A DNA stretch of 14,617 nt. Origin: DATJUF01 sp035524095 (lineage in GTDB: Bacteria > Desulfobacterota > Binatia > Binatales > Binataceae). The notes beneath the pieces were generated by a model that saw nothing but the letters and a program-made list of their open reading frames with translations, searched no databases and was not told where the DNA came from. Made by a program: the position numbers and the translations under genes. The stretch's first letter is position 1. Each line of letters begins with the position of its first letter. The stretch covers positions 1 to 14,617 of the forward strand of contig DATKPK010000157.1 of the NCBI GenBank assembly GCA_035524095.1, given 5' to 3'. Positions 6,261 to 13,270 of this stretch are shown piece after piece.

Positions 6261-7646
6261 ATGAGCGGAGAGCGTATTGTGATTCTCGACGACGAGGCCG
6301 ACATGGCCGCAAGCTTGGCGCGGGTTCTTACCAAGGCCGGTTATGAATGTCTCATTACGAGCGATCCCGCGGAAGGCGTGCGAATGCTCGGATCGGAGCG
6401 TCCGGACTTATTACTAACCGATTTGCGTATGCCTGTGATGGATGGAATGGAGGTCCTGGCCCAGGTCCGTGAAATCGATCCTCGGCTGCCGGTAATAGTT
6501 CTGACCGGCCATGCATCGATAGAATCCGCCGTGGCGGCGGTCAAGGCCGGAGCATTCGACTTCCTGTCGAAGACATTTTCCAATGATCAGTTAAAGCTCA
6601 CGGTAGAAAGGGCTTTAGCCAAGCGGCGGCTGGAACTGGAGAATCTTCATCTGCGCGATCAGCTGCGCAGCACGCTTGGATTCGAAAACATCATTGGACA
6701 AAGTACAGCGCTGAAGCAGGTTCTTGAGCTGGTGCGCAAGGCCGCGCGTTCCGACGCGAATATTTTAATTCTTGGTGAGTCGGGAACTGGCAAAGAAGTC
6801 GTCGCCCGCGCGACTCACGCCAATAGTCCTCGAGCCGCCCAACCGTTTATCGCCGTCGATTGCGCCTCGCTGCCCGAGCAGCTGCTTGAATCCGAGCTTT
6901 TCGGCCACGAAAAAGGAGCCTTTACTGGTGCCGCAAACGCGAAACAAGGGCTGATGGAAGTGGCTCATCGGGGCACCCTTTTCCTCGACGAATTGGGCGA
7001 ATTGCCACTCAGCCTGCAAGTAAAGTTACTGCGAGCCCTTCAGGAGAGGCAAATTCGTCGTGTCGGCGGCACCCGGCAGATCGCAGTCGATATTCGCATC
7101 GTTTCCGCCACTAACCGTGATCTGCGGGCGCAGGTAGCGGCGGGCAAATTCCGCGAAGATCTCTATTACCGGGTGAATGTCATCGATATAGCGCTGCCCC
7201 CGCTGCGTGAACGGCACGGTGATATTGAATTGCTCACCGCTCATTTCTTGCGAAAATACACTGGCAGCCCGAGTGCTGCGGCTAAGGGTTTCGCGCCAGA
7301 AGCTATGATGGCGCTGGAGACTTATGCTTGGCCGGGTAATGTCCGCGAGCTACAGAATGTGATTGAGCGCGCTTGCGCGCTGGCCGATAGCGAAATGATA
7401 ACTCTCGCTGAGCTGCCTCAGCATATGAGGACTCCAGCTCATTTGAACGAGCCGCCTGATGTGGCGGAGACCGGAACGTCACTGACCCTGAAAGAGGCTA
7501 AAGATCGCTGGATCGGCCAACTGGAATCGGCCTACGTCGAGAACCTGCTCAAGCAAGAGGGCGGTAATGTGTCCCAGGCGGCGCGCAAGGCGGGCGTCGA
7601 TCGTAAGACGCTCCATCGCCTGCTGAACAAGCACGGCATCCGCTAG
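6261..7646 (+). CDS. NtrC-family sigma-54-dependent response regulator
   Basis: This 461-residue transcriptional activator has the full three-domain plan. The receiver domain (about 5-118) has D10/D11, the phosphoacceptor D54 (LLTDLRMP), T82 and K104. The residue after K104 is Thr instead of the usual Pro (SKTF). The AAA+ domain (about 142-375) has Walker A GESGTGKE (172-179), the sigma-54 contact loop GAFTGA (219-224), Walker B TLFLDE (239-244) and the sensor motif AWPGNVRELQN. The C-terminus (about 430-461) is a Fis-type helix-turn-helix (GGNVSQAARKAGVDRKTLHR). It should open sigma-54 promoters when phosphorylated by the kinase just upstream. ATG 6261 has AGAGGA about 10 bases before it. 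Candidate targets are the sigma-54-like sites in this window; this is inference. Confidence 0.96.
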   Translation: MSGERIVILDDEADMAASLARVLTKAGYECLITSDPAEGVRMLGSERPDLLLTDLRMPVMDGMEVLAQVREIDPRLPVIVLTGHASIESAVAAVKAGAFDFLSKTFSNDQLKLTVERALAKRRLELENLHLRDQLRSTLGFENIIGQSTALKQVLELVRKAARSDANILILGESGTGKEVVARATHANSPRAAQPFIAVDCASLPEQLLESELFGHEKGAFTGAANAKQGLMEVAHRGTLFLDELGELPLSLQVKLLRALQERQIRRVGGTRQIAVDIRIVSATNRDLRAQVAAGKFREDLYYRVNVIDIALPPLRERHGDIELLTAHFLRKYTGSPSAAAKGFAPEAMMALETYAWPGNVRELQNVIERACALADSEMITLAELPQHMRTPAHLNEPPDVAETGTSLTLKEAKDRWIGQLESAYVENLLKQEGGNVSQAARKAGVDRKTLHRLLNKHGIR

Positions 7647-7663
7647 CCCGGTATTCCGCGGGC
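7646..7663. terminator. Weak hairpin between convergent genes
   Basis: GCCCG (7646-7650) pairs with CGGGC (7659-7663) around an 8-base loop. It begins at the last base of the activator stop codon and lies in the 56 bp gap before the end of the convergent CheY-like gene. There is no T-run on either side, so a terminator role is weakly supported. Confidence 0.2.
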
Positions 7664-7702
7664 ATGGTTCAGGCTGGCGAATCGGCGTTGGATTGAAAAC
7701 GA

Positions 7703-8101
7703 TCAAGAGTTGCCGTCTCGAGCAATCAGTTCCCGGACGTTAGAAATGAGCTCAGAATTGGAAAACGGCTTGCGCAAATAAGCTGCCGCCCCAGTCCCTA
7801 AAGCGCGTTCACGGGCATGGTGAGCGTCGAATCCGGTCATCAAAATCACCGGAGTGCCAGGCGCAGTTTTCTGCACGTGTCGGACAATCTCATAGCCATC
7901 GCCAAGGGGCAAATTGATGTCCGACAGAACTAGCGCAGGCCGCATCGTATCAAACAGAGCAAGTGCGGATGTCAGATCAAAGACCACCGCGCATCTAAAC
8001 CCGGAGGCTTTGAGAACTCTCGCGCAGGTCTCAGCTACTTCGACATCGTCATCGATGATTAGGATTGATTTGGGCACTTGATCCTTTTTGTTAGCCGCCA
8101 T
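7703..8101 (-). CDS. Single-domain CheY-like response regulator
   Basis: The 132-residue product is a lone receiver domain with no output domain. It has the acidic pair D17/D18 (LIIDDDVEV), the phosphoacceptor D61 (LVLSDINLP), T89 (ILMTGF) and K111 followed by Pro (LRKPFSN), so all residues for phosphorylation are present. Such proteins act as phosphate sinks, relay partners or binders of a kinase or effector. It is convergent with the NtrC-type activator, 56 bp away, and may take phosphate from the PAS kinase encoded at 5115-6182; this is inference. The ATG at 8101 follows a sigma-54-like site at 8239-8254 on the same strand. The basic, Lys-rich N-terminus (about 1-11) is outside the domain. 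Confidence 0.93.
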   Translation of the reverse strand: MAANKKDQVPKSILIIDDDVEVAETCARVLKASGFRCAVVFDLTSALALFDTMRPALVLSDINLPLGDGYEIVRHVQKTAPGTPVILMTGFDAHHARERALGTGAAAYLRKPFSNSELISNVRELIARDGNS

Positions 8102-8238
8102 TTTCAGATCTTTCGAGAGTCATGATCACCCAGCATGCGAATGGCCATTCTTCACAGCATATAGCTTCCAACGATTGAAACTGCATATCTGAAGCGGTCA
8201 GCACAAGCGGCGAACATTAATCGCTGTCTTCCACCTCA

Positions 8239-8254
8239 ATCATGATTCGTGCCA
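8239..8254 (-). promoter_or_regulatory. Sigma-54-like -24 element upstream of the CheY-like gene
   Basis: On the minus strand TGGCACGAATCATGAT has a perfect -24 element with the following G, and correct spacing, but the -12 element is ATGAT where TTGCW is expected, so the key GC is GA. It lies about 138 bp upstream of the receiver gene start. The damaged -12 makes this the weakest of the three sites. Confidence 0.25.
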
Positions 8255-8472
8255 CCTGCTGCGAAGTTCTAACAGGGAATTGGCGAAGCCGTTTCGTTCC
8301 TGAACATCCAGATACTCCCGGCCGCCAAAGCAATTTCGGCCTTTTATCCAGCGATTTTCCTGCTCCTGACCGAGGCCAGAGAGGGAATCATCTGCGGAAT
8401 CGATGTCCCAGGTGAGGCATGGATGTACCACCCGTCGCATGGAATTCGCTGAGATTCCAATCCACTTTTGTC

Positions 8473-8488
8473 TGGCATGCGGGCTGCT
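8473..8488 (+). promoter_or_regulatory. Sigma-54-type promoter candidate for the nitroreductase gene
   Basis: TGGCATGCGGGCTGCT matches the sigma-54 consensus at TGGCA, at the G that follows the -24 hexamer, and at TGCT of the -12 element. GG (8474-8475) and GC (8486-8487) are separated by exactly ten bases. A start near 8499 would leave a leader of about 75 bases before the ATG at 8573. The only sigma-54 activator visible nearby is the one at 6261-7646. Confidence 0.4.
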
Positions 8489-8572
8489 CATGTCCATCAA
8501 CGCGACTAACGATTGTGGCTGATTGAGGCATCGGTGAACGGCACTATGCAACCCGAAGGAAAGTCACGGCAT

Positions 8573-9223
8573 ATGAAAATAGATAGCTACGATAAACCAA
8601 TTCAGCTTGCGGATCATATGAATGGGGCCCGCACGAGCTCTTCCGATGCCGTACCAAATGTTCAACTGCCGCCGCCGCGAACGAAAAGTGACAAATCCCT
8701 TCTCGAGGCGTTGGCGCTCCGGCACACGCATCGCGAATTCGATCCACGGCCATTGCCGCCGCAGGTTCTTTCGGATCTGTTATGGGCCGCTTCCGGAATT
8801 AATCGGCCCGCGACCGGAGGCGATACAGTACCCAAATGGCGGAACGTCAGACTAATCGAGATCTATGCGGCGATGGCGGATGGTGTTTGGATCTACGAGC
8901 CAAGCACACATAGCTTGCGCGCCCACTTGGCCACTGACATTCGCTCGCAAACCAGCATGGAGGAATTCGCCGGTCAGGCTCCACTGGAACTCATTTACGT
9001 CGCGCGCCGAACGCTGATGAAGGACGTTCCAACGTGGGACCGTCGCCTTTACGCTTCGGTTGACGCGGCGTTTATTGGGCAGAACGTCTACCTATTCTGT
9101 GCTTCGGAATCGCTCGCGACAGTCTTCCGCGGAACTTTCGATTATGCGCAACTCGCCCGCACTCTCGAATTGGGTGCGGAACAATTCGTGGTATTCGCGC
9201 AGACTGTGGGATATCCGGCATAG
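8573..9223 (+). CDS. Nitroreductase-family protein (SagB/ThcOx type)
   Basis: The 216-residue product fits the FMN-dependent nitroreductase fold, closest to SagB/ThcOx-type proteins of environmental proteobacteria. Visible marks are LLEALALRHTHREFDPRPLP at the FMN-phosphate site, LSDLLWAASGINRP, the strand EIYAAMADGVWIYEP, and the C-terminal AAFIGQNVYLFCASESLATV and FAQTVGYPA. Close relatives often have a Thr- or Ser-rich FMN loop after GINRP; here it is GGDTVPKWRN. No radical, YcaO or precursor-peptide genes are near, so a peptide-oxidation role is unlikely; a redox or nitro/quinone reductase role is more probable but unproven. ATG 8573 has AAGGAAAG upstream. An ATG at 8546 or a TTG at 8513 is also in frame. 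Confidence 0.88.
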   Translation: MKIDSYDKPIQLADHMNGARTSSSDAVPNVQLPPPRTKSDKSLLEALALRHTHREFDPRPLPPQVLSDLLWAASGINRPATGGDTVPKWRNVRLIEIYAAMADGVWIYEPSTHSLRAHLATDIRSQTSMEEFAGQAPLELIYVARRTLMKDVPTWDRRLYASVDAAFIGQNVYLFCASESLATVFRGTFDYAQLARTLELGAEQFVVFAQTVGYPA

Positions 9224-9395
9224 ATGGCAATGCTCAGTGTCAAACTTCTGTGCGGCAAGCCCAAGGTGGTGAGGCTGAAGCTTTTAGTTAGGCATTCATG
9301 CGCCGGCGCGTTCCAGCCTTTGGACTCTCTCTTTGCACTGTCCGTGCAACGCCCCACAACTCAGCTAGTTGAATTATTACAAATAAGGATTTTCG

Positions 9396-11840
9396 ATGAG
9401 CATCCTTGCGACAATGCCCAAGACCGACCGCGCCGACGAAAGGCTCTCCGCTTACGGTACAGCTCGCTCCACTATAAAAGGAGCTCCGCTGAGCGCCGAG
9501 GAGCTGCGCCAAATTGATGCTTACTGGAGGGCCACTCTGTATTTGTCCCTGGGGATGCTTTACCTGAGAGAAAATCCTTTACTACGCACAGCTCTGGCCA
9601 TCGAACACACCAAATCGCGGCTTTTGGGCCATTGGGGCTCCGATGCCGGCCAAAGCTTCACCTACATTCATTTCAACCGGCTGATCAAGAAATACGATCT
9701 GAATGCGATCTTCATCTCCGGACCGGGACACGGAGCTCCCGCCGTATTGTCGAATGCCTATCTCGAAGGCACCTACTCCGAAGTTTACCCGGACAAGAGC
9801 GAAGATGTCGTCGGCATGCAACGCTTTTTCAAGCAGTTCAGCTTTCCGGGAGGCATAGGCAGCCATGCGACGCCGGAAACCCCTGGCAGTCTTCATGAAG
9901 GCGGCGAGCTTGGATACTCTGTTTCGCACGCCTATGGGACCATATTCGACCATCCAGACCTAATCACGCTTGTGATGGTGGGTGATGGTGAGTCCGAGAC
10001 CGGTCCACTCGCGACGAGCTGGCACAGTAACAAGTTTGTAAACCCGATAACCGACGGTGCGGTACTGCCGGTCTTGCATCTCAATGGCTACAAAATCAAC
10101 AACCCTACGATTTTGGCCCGCATCAGCCATGAGGAGCTCGAAGCCCTGTTCGTCGGATATGGCTATACGCCTTATTTCGTCGAAGGCAGTGACCCGCTGA
10201 GCATGCATCAGGCGATGGCTGCCACGCTTGAACATTGCGTAATGGAGATCCGAAATGTCCAGGATGAGGCCCGGAAGACTGGCATAGCGTCGCGGCCCCG
10301 CTGGCCGATGATCATCTTGCGCAGTCCCAAGGGCTGGACCGCTCCTCGGCAAGTCGAAGGGCATTACCTGGAAGGCTTTTGGCGCGCCCATCAGATACCC
10401 ATTACCGATATCGCAACGAACCCGAGCCATCTGAAAATCCTCGAAAACTGGATGCGCAGTTACAAGCCAGAGGAACTGTTTGACCAGACCGGAAGGTTGA
10501 TCCCCGAACTAAAAGCACTGGCCCCTAAGGGCAATCGCCGCATGAGCGCCAACCCGATCGCCAATGGCGGCCTGGTGCGCAAGTCGCTCAACATGCCCGA
10601 CTTTCGAAGTTTAGCCATCGAAGTCAAAAGGCCTGGCGCAACGCTGGCCCGGAACGTTCCGGCTCTCGGCAATTTATTGCGGGAAGTCATGCGCCTGAAT
10701 ATGGATCGGTTTCGCGTTTTTGGACCCGACGAAACGCAATCCAATCGCTTAGAATCGATCTATGAAGTCGCGAAGAAAGCCTGGATGGCCGAATACTTCC
10801 CTGAGGATGCCGATGGCGGTGAACTCGCTCCTGGCGGGCGCGTGATGGAGATGCTGAGCGAGCATACCGTCGAAGGATGGCTGGAAGGTTATATACTCAG
10901 CGGCCGGCACGGCCTGCTGAACAGCTACGAACCCTTCATCCACGTCATCGACTCGATGTTCAATCAGCACGCCAAGTGGCTGGAAAAGTGCCGCGAGCTA
11001 ACATGGCGGGCTGATATTTCGTCGCTGAACCTGCTGATTACGGCGCTGGTCTGGCGCCAGGATCACAACGGTTTCACCCATGAAGACCCCGGCTTCCTCG
11101 ATGTGGTGGCCAATAAAAGTCCAAATATAGTCCGGATCTATTTGCCGCCCGATGCGAATTCCCTGCTATCGGTCGCCGATCATTGCTTGCGCAGCGTCAA
11201 TTACGTGAACGTTATCGTCGCTGACAAGCAAACCCATCTGCAATACCTGGATATGGAAGCCGCGATCGAACACTGCTCGAAAGGCGCGGGTATCTGGGAC
11301 TGGGCTAGCAACGACCAAGGGGCAGAACCTGACGTGGTGATGGCGAGTTGCGGCGACGTGCCGACCAGTGAGTCTTTGGCCGCCGTCGCGCTTCTCCGAA
11401 CGTATTTGCCCGGCGTAAAGGTACGATTTGTGAACGTCGTCGATCTGTTCAGGCTCGTTCCTAATATTGAGCACCCTCATGGTATGACCGATCGGGAGTT
11501 TGAGGCGCTCTTCACCCCGGACAAGCCAGTCATCTTTAACTTTCATTCCTACCCATGGCTGATTCACCGGCTGACCTACCGCCGGCCTGGACAACACAAC
11601 CTTCACGTGCGCGGCTACAAGGAGAAAGGCAACATCAACACACCGCTGGAATTGGCCATTCAGAATCAGACCGATCGCTTCAGCCTGGCAATTGATGCGA
11701 TCGACCGGATGCCTCGTTTTAGAGTCCCTGCTGCTAGCGTTCGCGAAGCCATGCTCAACCGCCAAATCGCCGCAAAAGGCCATGCGCATGAGTTTGGTAT
11801 CGACGCCAAAGACATCACAGATTGGCAGTGGCCGTTCTGA
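9396..11840 (+). CDS. xfp: Xylulose-5-phosphate/fructose-6-phosphate phosphoketolase
   Basis: The enzyme splits xylulose 5-phosphate, and often fructose 6-phosphate, with phosphate into acetyl phosphate plus a triose or tetrose phosphate. It uses thiamine diphosphate and Mg. The product is 814 residues, about the family length (around 790-825). Motifs in order are HWGSDAGQSFTYIHFN (79-94), GPGHGAPAV (109-117), SHATPETPGSLHEGGELGYS (156-175), the thiamine-diphosphate motif GDGESETGP (196-204) and LHLNGYKINNPT. Further on come RSPKGWT, SGRHGLLNSYEPF, QDHNGFTHEDPGF, LPPDANSLLS and GNINTPLELAIQNQ. ATG 9396 has AAGGA about 7 bases upstream. It appears to be a single-gene unit in a 172 bp gap after the nitroreductase. 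No acetate kinase or phosphotransacetylase gene is in the window, so use of the acetyl phosphate must rely on genes elsewhere. Confidence 0.97.
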   Translation: MSILATMPKTDRADERLSAYGTARSTIKGAPLSAEELRQIDAYWRATLYLSLGMLYLRENPLLRTALAIEHTKSRLLGHWGSDAGQSFTYIHFNRLIKKYDLNAIFISGPGHGAPAVLSNAYLEGTYSEVYPDKSEDVVGMQRFFKQFSFPGGIGSHATPETPGSLHEGGELGYSVSHAYGTIFDHPDLITLVMVGDGESETGPLATSWHSNKFVNPITDGAVLPVLHLNGYKINNPTILARISHEELEALFVGYGYTPYFVEGSDPLSMHQAMAATLEHCVMEIRNVQDEARKTGIASRPRWPMIILRSPKGWTAPRQVEGHYLEGFWRAHQIPITDIATNPSHLKILENWMRSYKPEELFDQTGRLIPELKALAPKGNRRMSANPIANGGLVRKSLNMPDFRSLAIEVKRPGATLARNVPALGNLLREVMRLNMDRFRVFGPDETQSNRLESIYEVAKKAWMAEYFPEDADGGELAPGGRVMEMLSEHTVEGWLEGYILSGRHGLLNSYEPFIHVIDSMFNQHAKWLEKCRELTWRADISSLNLLITALVWRQDHNGFTHEDPGFLDVVANKSPNIVRIYLPPDANSLLSVADHCLRSVNYVNVIVADKQTHLQYLDMEAAIEHCSKGAGIWDWASNDQGAEPDVVMASCGDVPTSESLAAVALLRTYLPGVKVRFVNVVDLFRLVPNIEHPHGMTDREFEALFTPDKPVIFNFHSYPWLIHRLTYRRPGQHNLHVRGYKEKGNINTPLELAIQNQTDRFSLAIDAIDRMPRFRVPAASVREAMLNRQIAAKGHAHEFGIDAKDITDWQWPF

Positions 11841-11860
11841 CGCTAGCTCGCATTAGCAGC

Positions 11861-11878
11861 ATGTGAGCGTTGTCACAT
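11861..11878. promoter_or_regulatory. Perfect CRP/FNR-superfamily operator palindrome
   Basis: ATGTGAGCGTTGTCACAT is a perfect inverted repeat with the TGTGA-N6-TCACA core of CRP-type regulators. It lies 20 bp after the phosphoketolase stop and about 85 bp (centre) before the CBS-protein ATG. Its half sites are CRP/Vfr-like rather than the FNR-type TTGAT. No clear -35/-10 pair follows. Confidence 0.55.
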
Positions 11879-11954
11879 CGCCTCGCAGCTATCAGCGCTT
11901 CTGATGCCGACAGCCTGACACACCGCATCAGCTCAACTACGTAGGAGGTTTACG

Positions 11955-12380
11955 ATGGAAGAATTGAGCGTACGAGATGTTATGACAACTGGCCCCATGA
12001 CCCTCAAACGAAATGAAAAGCTCACTTTAGCCGATGATATCATGCAGCTGGGACGGATCCGCCATCTGCCGGTGATCGATGACGATGATGACGGCAAGCT
12101 AATCGGCATAGTGAGCCAGCGCGACCTGCTGCGGGGCGCTTTGGCGCAAGCACTTGGCTATGGAGAACACGGCCGTCGCAAGCTTCTCGATACGCTGCTG
12201 GTCAAGGAAGTGATGGCGACTGAAGTGGCTACAACTAGTCCCGATACCTTGCTGGCCGATGCGGCCCGGATTCTAACTGAGCGCAAGATTGGCTGCCTTC
12301 CTGTAGTAGATGATGGACGCCTGGTTGGCATTTTGACGGAAGGTGATTTCGTTGCCCTAGCCGCGCGCAGGGCTCCGTAA
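11955..12380 (+). CDS. Two-CBS-domain protein
   Basis: The 141-residue product is a tandem pair of CBS domains (a Bateman module), which binds adenine nucleotides such as AMP, ATP or NAD and reports energy state. The first domain (about 5-63) has VRDVMTTGPMTLKRNEKL, IRHLPVIDDDDDGKLIGIVS and QRDLLR. The second (about 84-137) has VKEVMATEVATTSPDT, IGCLPVVDDGRLVGILTEGD and FVAL. The linker (about 66-82) is rich in Gly and Arg (LGYGEHGRRK). There is no fused enzyme or membrane domain. The start has an excellent AGGAGG ribosome binding site 7 bases away and a CRP-like palindrome upstream. A decayed second CBS gene follows at 12435. Free CBS proteins are common partners of Hsp20 and phosphoketolase in stress islands; their target here is unknown. 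Confidence 0.94.
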   Translation: MEELSVRDVMTTGPMTLKRNEKLTLADDIMQLGRIRHLPVIDDDDDGKLIGIVSQRDLLRGALAQALGYGEHGRRKLLDTLLVKEVMATEVATTSPDTLLADAARILTERKIGCLPVVDDGRLVGILTEGDFVALAARRAP

Positions 12381-12388
12381 TTCAGTGA

Positions 12389-12411
12389 GGCTGAGTAAAA
12401 ACAACTCAGCC
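12389..12411 (+). terminator. Hairpin after the CBS gene
   Basis: GGCTGAGT (12389-12396) and ACTCAGCC (12404-12411) form a perfect 8-bp stem with the loop AAAAACA, 9 bp after the CBS stop. It is followed by GGTTAGTTC, which is only a weak T-run, so it may be an inefficient terminator or a 3'-end stabilising hairpin. Confidence 0.45.
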
Positions 12412-12434
12412 GGTTAGTTCGCGAGTAATGCCTA

Positions 12435-12600
12435 ATGATAGCTAGTGATTTGATGACGCAAAATCCGCTAACGGTTAGAGTGCGGGTACTTGCAGTTGGC
12501 CCACGAGCAAATGAAAGCTGTTCGGTTCCGGCAAGTTCTAGTCGTAGACAAAGAGCCGGGCTGGTTGGCATCATCACCGGCGCCGATATGCCGCTCTGTT
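12435..12600 (+). pseudogene. Frameshifted CBS-domain relic
   Basis: An ATG at 12435 starts MIASDLMTQNPLTV, a typical CBS-domain opening. The match is then lost in that frame. In the next frame (12481-12562) it continues as LQLAHEQMKAVRFRQVLVVD, the middle of a CBS domain. From 12561 the first frame again gives GLVGIITGADM, a typical CBS end. Two compensating indels would explain this. What remains is a single CBS domain, with nothing recognisable downstream before the Hsp20 start. It is probably the remains of a second CBS gene next to the intact one. A sequencing error cannot be excluded. Confidence 0.65.
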
Positions 12601-12613
12601 TTTCATCTATGGC

Positions 12614-12640
12614 CGAGGTGACGCCAACGGCGTCACCTCG
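12614..12640. repeat. Perfect 12-bp inverted repeat (strong hairpin)
   Basis: CGAGGTGACGCC (12614-12625) and GGCGTCACCTCG (12629-12640) are perfect reverse complements with a 3-base loop AAC. This is the strongest hairpin I found in the window. It lies between the CBS relic and the second Hsp20 gene. There is no T-run on either side, so it is not a classical intrinsic terminator. It could stabilise or process an RNA, or be the footprint of a mobile element. Confidence 0.6.
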
Positions 12641-12740
12641 ATTAAACGCCGAAGGCATCACCGAAGAAGCGGCGTCAGTATTTTCCAACAGAAACGATAC
12701 TCATTGCGTCCAAAATGGGCAGAATACCTTTTATAGTTGG

Positions 12741-12764
12741 CTTCGCGGCCTTCCCTTTGCGGAG
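12741..12764 (+). promoter_or_regulatory. Possible leader hairpin over the second Hsp20 ribosome binding site
   Basis: CUUCGC (12741-12746) can pair with GCGGAG (12759-12764), including one G-U pair, around a 12-base loop, so the GGAG used as ribosome binding site is inside the stem. An alternative fold pairs GCUU (12740-12743) with AAGC (12767-12770) and UUG with CAA next to the ATG. Either fold would hinder ribosome entry. This was folded by eye. Confidence 0.3.
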
Positions 12765-12774
12765 ATAAGCTACA

Positions 12775-13233
12775 ATGGCAAGAGCACCCCAGCCATGGAT
12801 GGATTCTAACTTAGTCCCGGCCATCCGTCGTGAAATCGACGATATCTTTAGCCGCTCGCTCGGGCATACCAGCCAGCATCTGATAAGCTCGGCAGTGCCG
12901 CCAATCGAAACCTTTCGCGATGGCCATGAATATGTGATGAGGCTAGATCTGCCCGGAGTCGATCCAAAAGAGATCGAAGTCACGGTTAGCGGCGATGTCG
13001 TGACCCTGCGCGGCTCGCGTGAGCATCACGACAAACAAGAATCCTGGGATGTCATTTACTGCGAGCTGGCTCACGGCGATTTTGAGCGGAAGCTTAAGCT
13101 ACCCTGGGGGATCCGCATCGAAGATATTAAAGCCGTTTACCATCTGGGTGTGCTGGAACTGCGCATGCCCGCACCTAAAGAGGATCTTGTCCATAGAGTG
13201 ACGGTTCGAATCCAGAAAGCCAATGATGAGTAG
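12775..13233 (+). CDS. Hsp20/alpha-crystallin small heat-shock protein (second copy)
   Basis: This is an ATP-independent holding chaperone of 152 residues. The N-terminal arm (MDSNLVPAIRREIDDIFSR) is followed by an alpha-crystallin domain from about 42 to 145. Family marks are PPIETFRDGHEYVMRLDLPG, VDPKEIEVTVSGDVVTLRGS, the HGDFERKLKLPWGI strand and HLGVLELRMPAPK, in which Leu replaces the common Asn before Gly. There is almost no C-terminal tail beyond the domain, so the IxI-type oligomer anchor, if present, would be VTVRI. The start has GGAG 10 bases upstream, in a leader that may fold over it. It is only distantly similar to the Hsp20 at 849-1352. Its end may overlap the cytochrome gene by 11 bp if the cytochrome starts at 13223. 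Confidence 0.95.
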   Translation: MARAPQPWMDSNLVPAIRREIDDIFSRSLGHTSQHLISSAVPPIETFRDGHEYVMRLDLPGVDPKEIEVTVSGDVVTLRGSREHHDKQESWDVIYCELAHGDFERKLKLPWGIRIEDIKAVYHLGVLELRMPAPKEDLVHRVTVRIQKANDE

Positions 13234-13270
13234 TGAGACCCGCCGGAATCAGGATAAAGTCACTTTTACG

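Larger units (their letters stand above)
8102..8572. other. Divergent intergenic region with two sigma-54-like sites
   Basis: This region of about 470 bp separates the CheY-like gene (minus) from the nitroreductase gene (plus). Open frames here, including one of 103 codons on the minus strand, show no family likeness and no good ribosome binding site, so I do not call a gene. It holds one sigma-54-like site on each strand, at 8239-8254 (minus) and 8473-8488 (plus). Confidence 0.45.

Noticed and set aside
8240..8551. 103-codon minus-strand open frame between the receiver and nitroreductase genes
   Set aside because: No family likeness, no good ribosome binding site, and it overlaps the nitroreductase start region and a sigma-54-like site on the other strand.
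9321..9337. Sigma-54-like sequence upstream of phosphoketolase (TGGACTCTCTCTTTGCA)
   Set aside because: The spacing between GG and GC is 11 bases, not 10, and the -24 element lacks the CA; sigma-54 tolerates spacing changes poorly.
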